This document shows positions 31,404 through 44,782 of a stretch of DNA of 64,000 bases, piece by piece (the first letter of the stretch is position 1; each line of letters starts with the position of its first letter). Source of the DNA: Mangrovimicrobium sediminis (GTDB taxonomy: Bacteria; Pseudomonadota; Gammaproteobacteria; Pseudomonadales; Halieaceae); NCBI RefSeq assembly GCF_004745945.1, contig NZ_SRLE01000009.1, forward strand, positions 372,001 to 436,000, read 5' to 3'. Position numbers and translations under genes: made by a program. Under the pieces are notes generated by a model that was given only the letters and a program-made list of their open reading frames with translations, made no database searches and was not told the origin of the DNA.

Positions 31404-32144
31404 GTGAAACTGGATAGCCTGCTCCAGCTCGGCCTCGACGAGCGCGACGTCACCGTCTACCGGGCCCTGCTCAAGCTCGGGCCGGCCTCCATTCGCGAGG
31501 TCGCTGCGGAGTCCGGCGTGAATCGCGGCACCACCTACGAGACGCTCAAGCAGCTCGCCTCGCGCGGCGTGGTCAGCTATTTCCCGCGCGGCAAGCGCCG
31601 GGTATTCCAGGCCGAGGAACCGGAGCGCCTGCTGCAGCTGGGCGAGCGGCGCCAGCAGGCACTGAGCCAGGCCATGGAGCAGTTACGCAGTGAGGTCATT
31701 CCCGAACTCAAGCAATCCCAGGCCAGGTTCAACCCGGGCAATGTGCGCTTTTACGAGGGCGACGACGGCGTGGAGCTGGTACTGCGCGATATTCTCGACA
31801 GCGCCGGCAAGGATCCGGAGCGCGGTTACGCGGTGATCTCGACGAAAACCCTGCGCCAGCACCTGTACCGTCCCTTTCCCAATTTCACCAAACAGCGCGA
31901 GGCGCGCGGCATCCGCGTGCGCGTCATCGCGGTCGGCGAGGGCGGCGACGAGGCCGAGTACGCCGAGCGCAAGTGGCTGCCCTCAGAGGCCGACGCGGAC
32001 GCCTCCTACATCGCCATCTACCCACCCAAGGTGGCCATGATCACCCTGGCCGCCAGGGACTACCCGGTGGTAGTGATCATCGACTCGGCGGCCATCGCCT
32101 CCACCCAGCAGCTGATGTTCGACACCCTCTGGCGGCTGCTCTAG
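31404..32144 (+). CDS. TrmB-type transcriptional regulator
   Basis: The 246-residue protein has an N-terminal winged helix of TrmB type (LGLDERDVTVYRALLKLG, then VAAESGVNRGTTYETLKQLASRG, about residues 10-60). A helical linker leads to a C-terminal ligand-sensing domain resembling the phospholipase-D-like TrmB effector domain. TrmB proteins were first described in archaea as sugar sensors; bacterial members are mostly uncharacterised. A GTG start at 31404 is used. It stands upstream of aguB-aguA on the same strand (138-base gap) and is divergent from glmU, so it may control agmatine breakdown, itself, or amino-sugar synthesis. Confidence 0.82.
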   Translation: MKLDSLLQLGLDERDVTVYRALLKLGPASIREVAAESGVNRGTTYETLKQLASRGVVSYFPRGKRRVFQAEEPERLLQLGERRQQALSQAMEQLRSEVIPELKQSQARFNPGNVRFYEGDDGVELVLRDILDSAGKDPERGYAVISTKTLRQHLYRPFPNFTKQREARGIRVRVIAVGEGGDEAEYAERKWLPSEADADASYIAIYPPKVAMITLAARDYPVVVIIDSAAIASTQQLMFDTLWRLL

Positions 32145-32282
32145 CGACGCGCGGGGAACCGCGACGCGACACCGGTAATAAGCGACTAACTCCGCGGTGG
32201 TAGCCCCATCGCCGCGCCGATATTCTATGCTTAGCCCTTTATTTCAAGGCGCCTCTGGCGCTGCACTGCACAGGACACCGAC

Positions 32283-33164
32283 ATGAGCCGCAAGGTATGT
32301 TTTGCCGCCACCCAACTCGCCATCAGCTGGGATATCGACGCCAACCTGGACAAGGCCGAGGCCGCGGTGCGTGAAGCCCACGGCAAGGGCGCGCAGGTTA
32401 TCCTGCTGCAGGAGCTGTTCGCCACACCCTACTTCTGCAAGACCCAGCAGTACCGCTACCTGGACCTCGCCCAGCCGCTGGCGGACAACCCTATCGTGGC
32501 ACGCTTTGCCGCGCTCGCCGCAGAGTTGGAGGTCGTGCTGCCGATCAGCTACTACGAGCGCGACACCAACACGCATTTCAACTCGCTGGTGATGATCGAC
32601 GCTGACGGCCGTGTCCTCGACAACTACCGCAAGACTCACATTCCCGATGGCCCGGGCTATGCGGAGAAGTTCTATTTCACGCCCGGCGACACCGGCTTCA
32701 AAGTGTGGAAGACCCGCTACGGCACCTTCGGCGTGGGTATCTGCTGGGACCAGTGGTACCCGGAGACCGCGCGCTGCTGTGCCCTGCTCGGCGCCGAGGT
32801 GATGTTCTACCCCACCGCCATCGGCTCCGAGCCGCAGGATGCTTCCCTGGATTCGCGCGATCACTGGCAGCGCGTGATGCAGGGCCACGCGGCGGCCAAC
32901 CTGCTGCCGGTGATCGCCTCCAACCGCACCGGCGTGGAAACCGACGACGGCATCAGCACGACCTTCTATGGTTCCTCGTTCATCACCGACCACACCGGCG
33001 CGAAAATAACCGAGGCCGGCCGCGACGAGGAGACCGTGCTATTGGCGGAGATCGACCTCGACGCCTGCGCCACCTACCGCCGCGCCTGGGGCCTGTTCCG
33101 AGACCGCCGGCCGGAACTGTACGAACCCATCCTGCACAACGCCTGCGGCGATAACCGGTCGTGA
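32283..33164 (+). CDS. aguB: N-carbamoylputrescine amidase
   Basis: This nitrilase-superfamily enzyme hydrolyses N-carbamoylputrescine to putrescine, CO2 and ammonia. The 293-residue product has the Glu-Lys-Cys triad at Glu44 (LLQELFATPYF), Lys117 (YRKTHIPDGPGY) and Cys154 (GVGICWDQWYPE). The AguB-type C-terminus (RRAWGLFRDRRPELY) is intact. It overlaps aguA by four bases (GTGA), so the two are translationally coupled and together turn agmatine into putrescine. Confidence 0.95.
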   Translation: MSRKVCFAATQLAISWDIDANLDKAEAAVREAHGKGAQVILLQELFATPYFCKTQQYRYLDLAQPLADNPIVARFAALAAELEVVLPISYYERDTNTHFNSLVMIDADGRVLDNYRKTHIPDGPGYAEKFYFTPGDTGFKVWKTRYGTFGVGICWDQWYPETARCCALLGAEVMFYPTAIGSEPQDASLDSRDHWQRVMQGHAAANLLPVIASNRTGVETDDGISTTFYGSSFITDHTGAKITEAGRDEETVLLAEIDLDACATYRRAWGLFRDRRPELYEPILHNACGDNRS

Positions 33165-34252
33165 ACCGCGCCCTGGTATCCACGCCGCGCGCAGACGGCT
33201 TCCACATGCCGGCCGAGCACGCCCCGCAGCAGGCGGTGCTCATGGCCTGGCCGGAGCGTCCGGACAACTGGCGCGGCAACGCCGGTCCCGCCGGCGAGGC
33301 CTTCGCCGCGGTCGCCGCCGCCATCCAACCCGCCACGCCGGTGGTGATGTGCGTGTCGCCGGCGAGCGAGGCGCGCGCCCGAGCCTTGCTGCCCGCCGAG
33401 GTCAAAGTGCTGATCATCCCCAGCAACGACAGCTGGATGCGCGATATCGGGCCGAGCTTCGTGGTCAATGGCGCCGGCGGCCTGCGCGGCGTGGACTGGC
33501 CTTTCAATGCCTGGGGCGGCGCGGTCGACGGCCTCTATGACGACTGGTCGCTGGACGATGCCATGGCAGAGCAGCTGCTCGAGTGGCGCGGCGTGGAGCG
33601 CTACCGCGCGCCGCTGATCATGGAGGGCGGGGCGATCCACGTCGATGGCGAGGGTACCTGCTACACCACTGCCGAGTGCCTGCTGCACCCCAGCCGCAAT
33701 CCGCAGCTGGGCCGGACGGCCATCGAAACCTGTCTCGGCGACTACCTCGGCGTGGACTCCGTCATCTGGCTGCCGCACGGCCTGTACAACGACGAGACCA
33801 ACGGCCACGTTGACAACATCCTGCACGTGGTGGGTCCCGGCGAGGTGGCGCTGACCTGGTGCGACGACCCGGGCGACCCGATGTACGCGATCTGCCGTGA
33901 GGCGGGCGAGGCACTGGCCGCGGCCCGCGATGCGCGTGGCCGCACGCCGCTGGTACACCGGCTGCCGCTGCCCGGCCCGCTCTATGTCAGCGAGACAGAG
34001 GCGGCGGGCGTGACCGCGTCCGCGGGGATGGCGCGTCACGCCGGCGAGCGACTGGCCGCGTCCTACGCCAATTTCCTGATCAGCAACGAGCGCGTGGTGT
34101 TTCCCCTGCTCGACCCGGCGCAGGACGATGCCGCCCGCGACGCGCTGGCATCGCTGTTTCCCTCGCACACGATAGTCGGTGTTCCCGGCCGGGAGATCCT
34201 GCTCGGCGGCGGCAACATCCACTGCATTACCCAGCAGGTTCCCCAGGTCTGA
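33161..34252 (+). CDS. aguA: Agmatine deiminase
   Basis: AguA converts agmatine to N-carbamoylputrescine and ammonia. The 363-residue protein belongs to the guanidino-group-modifying superfamily. It has NDSWMRDIGPSFVVN, MEGGAIHVDGEGT, the His/Asp region NDETNGHVDNILHV and the nucleophile Cys355 in GGGNIHCITQQVP. It starts at the GTG overlapping the aguB stop. The order aguB-aguA fits the second half of the arginine decarboxylase route; no arginine decarboxylase is in the window. Confidence 0.95.
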   Translation: MNRALVSTPRADGFHMPAEHAPQQAVLMAWPERPDNWRGNAGPAGEAFAAVAAAIQPATPVVMCVSPASEARARALLPAEVKVLIIPSNDSWMRDIGPSFVVNGAGGLRGVDWPFNAWGGAVDGLYDDWSLDDAMAEQLLEWRGVERYRAPLIMEGGAIHVDGEGTCYTTAECLLHPSRNPQLGRTAIETCLGDYLGVDSVIWLPHGLYNDETNGHVDNILHVVGPGEVALTWCDDPGDPMYAICREAGEALAAARDARGRTPLVHRLPLPGPLYVSETEAAGVTASAGMARHAGERLAASYANFLISNERVVFPLLDPAQDDAARDALASLFPSHTIVGVPGREILLGGGNIHCITQQVPQV

Positions 34253-34306
34253 ACCACGCAACGCTGCGTTTGCGCTGCCACAGGCAGTGCGGAACTACCC
34301 CGGTTA

Positions 34307-37069
34307 TCAACCCCCGGCAGTATCCAGCGCCAGGCGCGCACCGCTGCCGGGTGGCACGCAGGTGAAGGTCAGCGCATTGCCTGTCGCGGCGGCCGCATCG
34401 CGCAGTTCCGTGCTGCTGTACTCGATAGCGGCGGTATCCAGGTAGTCACCGCTGGTCTGGCGCAGTGCCGAGAAGCGCAACCCATCCATTACGCCGCGGA
34501 CTACCAGATCGCACTCGGCGCGCGGTTCTGTGACATCGGCGCGCTGTTCCATCAGCGTGAGGCGGTCCAGTACGCCCGCCGCACTTCCCGGCGCCAGCGT
34601 AACCTGCTGGCCGGCAACCGGCGCCAGGTTGGAGTCCATCGCCAGCACAAAGCGCACCACGTCCAGGCGGTTTTCCTCGACGGGCGCCGGGAACATGAAG
34701 GTACTCGAGGAGAGGAAATCGACGAGGGTGGCGATCGAGCCATCGTGCAGGTAGCCGAAGCCGCGAACCTGGTCGCCGCGGAACACGCCGTCGCCGGTGA
34801 GGCCGCCCGAGGTGCCGAACATCCCGACCTTGGCGTAGGCGTTGCGCAGGTGGGGAATCTTGAAGTTTTCGTCGATGCCCGCGCCCTCGAAGCTCATCAG
34901 TCCCCCAGTGCCGAACTGCTTCTGCTGGGGGTCCAGGCTGTGGCAGTGGTTGCAGCTGCCGATGCCGGTGATGTTCCCGACCTCGAAGTAGATCTCGCGG
35001 CCGTGGGCCTGTGCGGCGGTGAGTGAATTGTCCAGGCGGCGCACCGGGTTGGGCGGCGGGGTCAGGGCCATGGCGAAATCGGTAAACGCTTGCATGTCCT
35101 GTTCATCCAGTTCCTCTGCGCGCCCTACCAGTTCGACGAACGCGGGGTTGAACTCCTTGAACGCCGCCGCCTCAATACTCTCCTGTTCGCCGTTCACCAC
35201 CGCCCGGTTCTCGCCGGTGCGGTCGCCGCGCCAGTGCTGCGGACCGCTGTCGGCAATGCCGCGCAGGGTCTGGGTGGTCATCGGCCCCTTCATCGGGTGG
35301 AACGTCGGTGTGGTGTTGGGGCTGCGCGCGACATACTCGTTGGGATTGAACTTGGACGGAGCATCCGGGTTGCCCAGGTCCCAGGCCAGGTGATCGACGT
35401 CACCGAAAATGTGGCAGCTGGCGCAGGCCGAGGTGCCGTTGGCTGAAGTCTCCGCGGCGTCGTAGAGGAAGCGGCGGCCGTCGATGATCGCGGCGGGTTC
35501 CGGCGTAAACAGCCGGCGCCGGGCGAGCATACTGCCATCTGCGGTATTCCACAGGGAGATGGCATTGTCGAAGCGCGTGTAGACCACGAGGCGCTCGCCA
35601 TCGGCGCTGAGCGCGAGACCCGCCGGGCCACCGTCAGGCAGTTGCACCTGGAAGGCGGCGTTGGGCTCGTACTTGCCCTCGCGCAACTGCGCGGTTGGGA
35701 TCGCCGCGACCTTGCCCGAACCGAACGCGGCCACGTACAGGCGGTCGCCCTCGGGGCTAACCGCCAGCGCGGTCGGCTGGCTCAGGCTGCGCTGCACCTG
35801 GTTGGCGGGGTAGCTGGCACCCTGGGGCACCGCGAAATCGATGTGCGGGTTGAGGTGGTTGGTGGTTACCGCGTCGTTGTTGACCACACTGATGCGACTT
35901 TCCGAGATACGCCCGCGCACCGTGGTGGCGCGCTCCCCGGGGCCCTCGAAGCGCACTTCGTTGCGTGCTTCGAGATTGCTCACGTAGAGTTCGCCGCTGG
36001 AGGGGTTCACCGCCATGTTGAACAAAACCGTGCCCACACCGCTCACCTGCCGCTGTAACGCCGGTACTTCCCCCATGGCATCGATGGCGAAGACGTCGTA
36101 GTCGGGCAGGCTGAAGCGCACCTCGGATGACCAGTCCGTGCCCTCCTCGTCCAGCCAGCCATTGCCGTTGTTGCGCACGATCAGGCCGGTCGCGGGTTGC
36201 TGGGTGCCCTGGAAGTTGAAGCCCGGCTCCGGCTTGGCCCCGGCCACCACATCCTGGAAAAGGGTGGTGGTGCGATTGCCAGAGCGAAAGGCGGCGGCGT
36301 ATACCGTCGCGCCGTCGGGGGAGACCGACAGCGCGCGGGGCGCGTCGGCGAACAGGTTGACGATGGCAAGCGGGTTGCCGTTGAGGCTCTGGTCCACGCC
36401 CTGGGTATCGTAGACCCAGACGTCGGCGCGGCCGAGACCTGGTGTGAGAAAGTCATCGAGCTTGAATGTGGGATGGTTCTGCCCGCGATAGGCGGCGGTG
36501 ATAAAGGCGCGCCGCCGCTCCGGCCCGGCGAAGACGATGTCCTGGGGCTCATCGCCCACCTGCAGGGTCTGGCGCACATGGGGAGTGGCTGCAGACAGGT
36601 CGACCACGCTCACCGAATCGCTGAGCTGGTTCACCACCCAGGCTTCATCGTTGCTGGCGTAGGCGACCGCTACCGGCTCCAGGCCGACCGCAACGGCGCC
36701 GCGCAAGGTGAAACCGCTCTCCTGCAGGTCGTAGATTTCCAGGCAGCCCGCCGGTGTGTTGGTGACCAGCAGTTGCTGGCCATCGGGGCTGATCGCCAGG
36801 GGCCGCACCGGGCCGCTTTCGAACAGGACATAGCTGCCGGGCGCCTGGTCTGCGCTCAGGGTCGCACCGGCGGAGCCACAGGGAAAGGCGGCCGTGCGCG
36901 GGGTCGGGGTCGGCGCAGGTGCCGGCGGTTCCGGTGTCGGTGTCGGTGTCGGCGTGTTGTCGCCGCCACCACCGCCACCGCCACAGGCGCTGAGCGCCGC
37001 ACCCAGTAAACAGGCGGACAATAGTCCCCTGCTCCGTTGCCACCTGTCCAGTGCGGCGCGTCTTCCCAT
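34307..37069 (-). CDS. Di-heme cytochrome c / beta-propeller lipoprotein
   Basis: The 920-residue product has a lipobox (GAALSAC), a Gly-rich and Thr-Pro-rich linker, then a beta-propeller of YncE/lactonase-like blades (SPDGQQLLVTN, SVSPDGATVYAAA, AVSPEGDRLYVAAFGSG). Its C-terminal third carries two CXXCH c-type heme sites: CASCH at 549-553 and CNHCH at 706-710. The arrangement recalls MauG/cytochrome-c-peroxidase-like proteins fused to a propeller, so an outer-membrane or periplasmic redox role is likely. The substrate is unknown. ATG at 37069 has GAAGGGA just upstream; an ATG at 37084 is less likely. It converges on aguA. Confidence 0.8.
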   Translation of the reverse strand: MGRRAALDRWQRSRGLLSACLLGAALSACGGGGGGGDNTPTPTPTPEPPAPAPTPTPRTAAFPCGSAGATLSADQAPGSYVLFESGPVRPLAISPDGQQLLVTNTPAGCLEIYDLQESGFTLRGAVAVGLEPVAVAYASNDEAWVVNQLSDSVSVVDLSAATPHVRQTLQVGDEPQDIVFAGPERRRAFITAAYRGQNHPTFKLDDFLTPGLGRADVWVYDTQGVDQSLNGNPLAIVNLFADAPRALSVSPDGATVYAAAFRSGNRTTTLFQDVVAGAKPEPGFNFQGTQQPATGLIVRNNGNGWLDEEGTDWSSEVRFSLPDYDVFAIDAMGEVPALQRQVSGVGTVLFNMAVNPSSGELYVSNLEARNEVRFEGPGERATTVRGRISESRISVVNNDAVTTNHLNPHIDFAVPQGASYPANQVQRSLSQPTALAVSPEGDRLYVAAFGSGKVAAIPTAQLREGKYEPNAAFQVQLPDGGPAGLALSADGERLVVYTRFDNAISLWNTADGSMLARRRLFTPEPAAIIDGRRFLYDAAETSANGTSACASCHIFGDVDHLAWDLGNPDAPSKFNPNEYVARSPNTTPTFHPMKGPMTTQTLRGIADSGPQHWRGDRTGENRAVVNGEQESIEAAAFKEFNPAFVELVGRAEELDEQDMQAFTDFAMALTPPPNPVRRLDNSLTAAQAHGREIYFEVGNITGIGSCNHCHSLDPQQKQFGTGGLMSFEGAGIDENFKIPHLRNAYAKVGMFGTSGGLTGDGVFRGDQVRGFGYLHDGSIATLVDFLSSSTFMFPAPVEENRLDVVRFVLAMDSNLAPVAGQQVTLAPGSAAGVLDRLTLMEQRADVTEPRAECDLVVRGVMDGLRFSALRQTSGDYLDTAAIEYSSTELRDAAAATGNALTFTCVPPGSGARLALDTAGG

Positions 37070-37198
37070 GATCGTCCCTTCCATGTTTTATTTTTCGGCG
37101 ACCCAAGTTAACGGAATTCACCTTGGGCGCCAACCGCCCGGGCGGGTGTTGTGGGCATGGGCCGGGTTGTTTGCCCGGCGGTGGACGAGGAGGAAGTA

Positions 37199-37224
37199 GG
37201 GGTCAGAGTCATGACTCTGACCCC
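37199..37224. repeat. Perfect 26-bp palindrome, GGGGTCAGAG family
   Basis: GGGGTCAGAG, six central bases TCATGA, then CTCTGACCCC: a perfect self-complementary 26-mer. It shares its ten-base arms with the copies at 37274-37299 and 39304-39348. Confidence 0.92.
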
Positions 37225-37273
37225 GGGCGGTAAATACAGATGCCGCGTTGTGGAATTGCACCGCCTGGAGAGA

Positions 37274-37299
37274 GGGGTCAGAGCCGCGGCTCTGACCCC
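37274..37299. repeat. Perfect 26-bp palindrome, GGGGTCAGAG family, second copy
   Basis: Same arms as the first copy with a different central hexamer (CCGCGG), again fully self-complementary. The changed centre with conserved arms shows that the arms are what is maintained. Confidence 0.92.
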
Positions 37300-37307
37300 G
37301 GGCAGCA

Positions 37308-37323
37308 CAGAGTCCCGACTCTG
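37308..37323. repeat. Degenerate third palindrome of the same family
   Basis: CAGAGTC at 37308-37314 pairs with GACTCTG at 37317-37323; the outer GGGG arm is lost but CCCCC follows on the right. It looks like a decayed copy. Confidence 0.6.
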
Positions 37324-37345
37324 GCCCCCGGGCGGCATTCCGGGC

Positions 37346-37375
37346 AAAAAAAAGCCCCGCTGGGCGGGGCTTTTT
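37346..37375 (-). terminator. Bidirectional rho-independent terminator after atpC
   Basis: GCCCCGC / GCGGGGC (37354-37360 and 37364-37370) form a seven-bp G+C stem with a three-base loop. Eight A residues flank it on the left (T-run for the atp transcript) and five T residues on the right. It lies 23 bases beyond the atpC stop. Confidence 0.9.
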
Positions 37376-37398
37376 CTTTCTTGTGTGCTGGCAGCGTA

Positions 37399-37827
37399 TC
37401 AGCCGCGACCCGCCCGGTTTTTCATCTTGCGCAGGGTCGCCAGCTGGGCGGCGGCTTCGGCCAGCTGCGCCGAGGCGCGGCCGTAGTCGAATTCGCCGGA
37501 CTGGTTGGCCAGGGCGTGCTCCGCTTCGCGGCGCGCTTCCTCGGCGGAAGCCTCGTCCACGTCGTCGGCGCGCAGGGCGGTGTCGGCAAGAATGGTCACC
37601 ACACCCGGCTGCACTTCCAGGAAGCCGCCGGAGACGTAGTAAACCTCTTCGTCACCGTGCTGGGTGACGATGCGTACCGGGCCGGGCTTCAGGGCGCTGA
37701 GCAGCGGGGCGTGACCGTAGTTCACGCCAAGCTCGCCCTCGGAGCCGGTGGCGACCAGCAGTTCGACCAGCCCGGAGAAGATTTCCTCCTCCGCGCTGAC
37801 GATGTCACAGTGTATGGTCATAGCCAT
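37399..37827 (-). CDS. atpC: ATP synthase epsilon subunit
   Basis: Epsilon forms the central stalk with gamma and can inhibit ATP hydrolysis. The 142-residue protein has the beta-sandwich start [35 protein letters not shown] and a C-terminal helical hairpin. The length is normal. It is the last gene of the atp operon and is followed by a strong terminator. Confidence 0.96.
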   Translation of the reverse strand: MAMTIHCDIVSAEEEIFSGLVELLVATGSEGELGVNYGHAPLLSALKPGPVRIVTQHGDEEVYYVSGGFLEVQPGVVTILADTALRADDVDEASAEEARREAEHALANQSGEFDYGRASAQLAEAAAQLATLRKMKNRAGRG

Positions 37828-37857
37828 AGTTATCGGCCTCTCCCGTTGCTGTCCGGC

Positions 37858-39297
<1,440 letters not shown>

Positions 39298-39303
39298 TTA
39301 CCC

Positions 39304-39348
39304 GGGGTCAGAGCCCTTTTTTGCTCCGCAAAAAAGGGCTCTGACCCC
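39304..39348. repeat. Perfect 21-bp hairpin between atpG and atpD, GGGGTCAGAG family
   Basis: Arms 39304-39324 (GGGGTCAGAGCCC then TTTTTTGC) and 39328-39348 are exact reverse complements around a three-base loop. The outer ten bases equal those of the two palindromes beside atpC. It would form a very stable hairpin in the atp mRNA, 48 bases before the atpD start. Confidence 0.93.
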
Positions 39349-39370
39349 ATAAAATAGCCCCATTTAGTTC

Positions 39371-40234
39371 TTAGCTGATCGCCGCCGCGCCGCTGACGAT
39401 TTCCGACAGCTCCTGGGTGATCGCCGCCTGGCGCGCCTTGTTGTAGATCAGCTGCAGGTCCTCGATCAGTTCGCCGGCGTTCTCGGTGGCGTTCTTCATC
39501 GCCATCATCCGCGCGGCCTGTTCGCAGGCACCGTTTTCCACCACCGCCTGGTACACCTGTGATTCGATGTAGCGCTTGAGCAGGCCTTCCAGCAGCTCCT
39601 TCGCATCGGGCTCGTACAGGTAGTCCCAGTGGTGTTTCATCTCGTCGGAGTCTTCCGGCTCCAGCGGCAGCATCTGTTCCACAGTGGGCGATTGCGTCAT
39701 GGTGTTGACGAACTCGTTGCTCACCAGGTACAGGCGATCGATCGTGCCTGCTTCATAGGCGTCGAGCATTGCCTTCACGCCGCCGATCAGGTCGGCGATG
39801 GACGGCTCTTCACCCAGGTCACGCACCGCTGCGATGACGTTGCCGCCATAGCTGTTGAAAAATCCGGCCGCCTTGGCGCCCACCAGGCTGAGGTCAATGC
39901 CCACGCCCTGGTCGTTCCAGGCTTTCATCGCCTTGACCGTGGCCTTGAACAGGTTGATGTTCAGGCCGCCACACAGGCCGCGATCGGTGGAGACCACGAT
40001 GTAGCCGACGCGCTTGACCTCGCGCTGCTCCATGTACATGTGGCGATACTCGGGCGCGGCGTTGGCCAGGTGACCGACCACGGCGCGCATGCGGCGGGCG
40101 TAGGGCTTGCCCAGCTGCATGCGCTCCTGGGCGCGGCGCATCTTGCTCGCCGCGACCATTTCCATCGCACTGGTGATCTTCTGCGTGCTCTGGATGCTCG
40201 AGATCTTGGTGCGGATTTCTTTTCCGACTGCCAT
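39371..40234 (-). CDS. atpG: ATP synthase gamma subunit
   Basis: Gamma is the rotating central shaft. The 287-residue product has the N-terminal coiled-coil helix ([23 protein letters not shown] without its tail), the [15 protein letters not shown] core and the C-terminal NELIEDLQ-like helix ([19 protein letters not shown]). The length is typical for Pseudomonas-type gamma. Confidence 0.96.
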   Translation of the reverse strand: MAVGKEIRTKISSIQSTQKITSAMEMVAASKMRRAQERMQLGKPYARRMRAVVGHLANAAPEYRHMYMEQREVKRVGYIVVSTDRGLCGGLNINLFKATVKAMKAWNDQGVGIDLSLVGAKAAGFFNSYGGNVIAAVRDLGEEPSIADLIGGVKAMLDAYEAGTIDRLYLVSNEFVNTMTQSPTVEQMLPLEPEDSDEMKHHWDYLYEPDAKELLEGLLKRYIESQVYQAVVENGACEQAARMMAMKNATENAGELIEDLQLIYNKARQAAITQELSEIVSGAAAIS

Positions 40235-40251
40235 CTACGAATCCTCGGCGC

Positions 40252-41796
<1,545 letters not shown>

Positions 41797-41830
41797 GCTC
41801 TGTTCCTCAAATCCTGTATCCCGACGCCTG

Positions 41831-42367
41831 TCAGGAATTCATAGCCTCGGCCAGCTTGTTCAGGCGGCCGCGCACCGAACCGTCGATCACCAGATCCCCG
41901 GCCCTGATCAAGACGCCACCCAGCAGCGAGCTGTCGGTGGAGGTGCTGACCTGCACATCGCGTTCCAGTTTCCTGCCCAGTGCCTCGGACAGGCGCGCCG
42001 TCGTCGCGTCGTCGAGGTCGAAGGCGGAGATCACCTCGACGTCCACGCGCTTCTCCTGCGCCGATTTCAATTGCTCGAACAACGCGTAGATTTCCACCAG
42101 CAGACCGAGGCGCCGGTTGGCGGCGAGCACGCGCACGAAGTTCTTCACTTCGGCACCGGTGGCATCGCCGCACAGGTCGTTCAGCGCCTGCGCCTGTTGC
42201 TCGTGGGTGTACGACGGGTTGTCCAGCAGCTTGGCCACGCTCGCATCGGCGCTCACTGCCGCGCAGGTCGCGAGTTGTTCGGACCATTGCGCCAGCGCAT
42301 CGCGCTCGCGGGCGAACTCGAACGCCGCGCGGGCGTAGGGGCGTGCCAGTGTGCTCAGTTCAGCCAT
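41831..42367 (-). CDS. atpH: ATP synthase delta subunit
   Basis: Delta links the F1 head to the peripheral stalk. The 178-residue product shows [13 protein letters not shown] at the N-terminus and the C-terminal [20 protein letters not shown]. Length and place between atpF and atpA are standard. Confidence 0.95.
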   Translation of the reverse strand: MAELSTLARPYARAAFEFARERDALAQWSEQLATCAAVSADASVAKLLDNPSYTHEQQAQALNDLCGDATGAEVKNFVRVLAANRRLGLLVEIYALFEQLKSAQEKRVDVEVISAFDLDDATTARLSEALGRKLERDVQVSTSTDSSLLGGVLIRAGDLVIDGSVRGRLNKLAEAMNS

Positions 42368-42378
42368 GTGTCACCGCC

Positions 42379-42849
42379 TCAGAGCTCGGATGCCAGCTTC
42401 TCGACCAGGTCCGCGTGCGCGTTCTGGTCGATCGCCGCACCCAGCACTTTCTCCGCGCCGGCCAGGGACAGGGCTGCAACCTGGCTGCGCAGTTGCTCGC
42501 GAGCGCGGTTGGCTTCCAGCTCGATCTCTGCCTGGGCGGATGCCTTGACCCGGTCGGCCTCGGCTACCGCGGCATCCTTGGCCTCTTCCACCAACTGGTT
42601 GGCGCGCTTGTTGGCGGCATCGATGATGCCAGCGGCCTCTTCCTTGGCTTCCTTGAGTCGCTCGACGGCTTTCTCCTGGGCCAGTTCCAGATCGTGGCTG
42701 GCGCGATCCGCCGCGGCCAGGCCGTCGGCGATTTTCTGCTCGCGCTCCGCCATGGCAGCCAGGATCGGCGGCCATACGTACTTCATGCAGAACCACACGA
42801 AGATGACGAAGGCGACCATCTGCCCGATAAGCGTCAGATTGATATTCAC
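42379..42849 (-). CDS. atpF: ATP synthase b subunit
   Basis: The 156-residue peripheral stalk subunit has one N-terminal membrane helix ([20 protein letters not shown]) and a long charged coiled coil to the end. It follows atpE after 66 bases. Confidence 0.95.
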   Translation of the reverse strand: MNINLTLIGQMVAFVIFVWFCMKYVWPPILAAMAEREQKIADGLAAADRASHDLELAQEKAVERLKEAKEEAAGIIDAANKRANQLVEEAKDAAVAEADRVKASAQAEIELEANRAREQLRSQVAALSLAGAEKVLGAAIDQNAHADLVEKLASEL

Positions 42850-42915
42850 GCTCTTCTCCTCACAGGTTGCTGGGGACCGCCAGACAAACGTGCGGCCCCG
42901 CGAATGGAATTCCGG

Positions 42916-43152
<237 letters not shown>

Positions 43153-43180
43153 CTAACGTTAAGAACCAAAGTGTGGTTGA

Positions 43181-44492
<1,312 letters not shown>

Positions 44493-44558
44493 GGGTGCCT
44501 CGCCGCGCTCTCCACACCATATGCCACACGGGGTTGTTCCTCGTACAGGGCGGCGCGC

Positions 44559-44587
44559 ATTATAGGTTGATTACCCGGGGGGTTCAA
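44559..44587 (-). promoter_or_regulatory. Candidate sigma70 promoter of the atp operon
   Basis: On the minus strand a TTGAAC box (44582-44587) is followed after 17 bases by a perfect TATAAT (44559-44564). The start of atpI is about 67 bases further on. Spacing and the perfect -10 box make this the best operon promoter. Confidence 0.65.
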
Positions 44588-44697
44588 CTCAACCGGCACC
44601 GACCAAAGTATTAATTTTCCCCGCATTTCGCGGGCAGTTCACCGCGGTTTTTCTGGGAATTGAATGGCGCTTCCGGCCTGAGCGCCCATCTTGTGCC

Positions 44698-44714
44698 TGG
44701 TCATAAATTGACCA
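44698..44714. promoter_or_regulatory. Operator-like palindrome TGGTCA-N5-TGACCA
   Basis: Perfect six-base arms around TAAAT lie in the 290-base gap between parB and atpI, about 110 bases upstream of the atp promoter and 69 bases after the parB stop. The pattern resembles GntR-type operators, but no regulator is assigned. Confidence 0.45.
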
Positions 44715-44782
44715 CTATATCCTGTGTTCTCCGCCCACTTGCGAGACTGCTGGAAGCGGGCCGGAAATCGTTCTGGTTCAGG

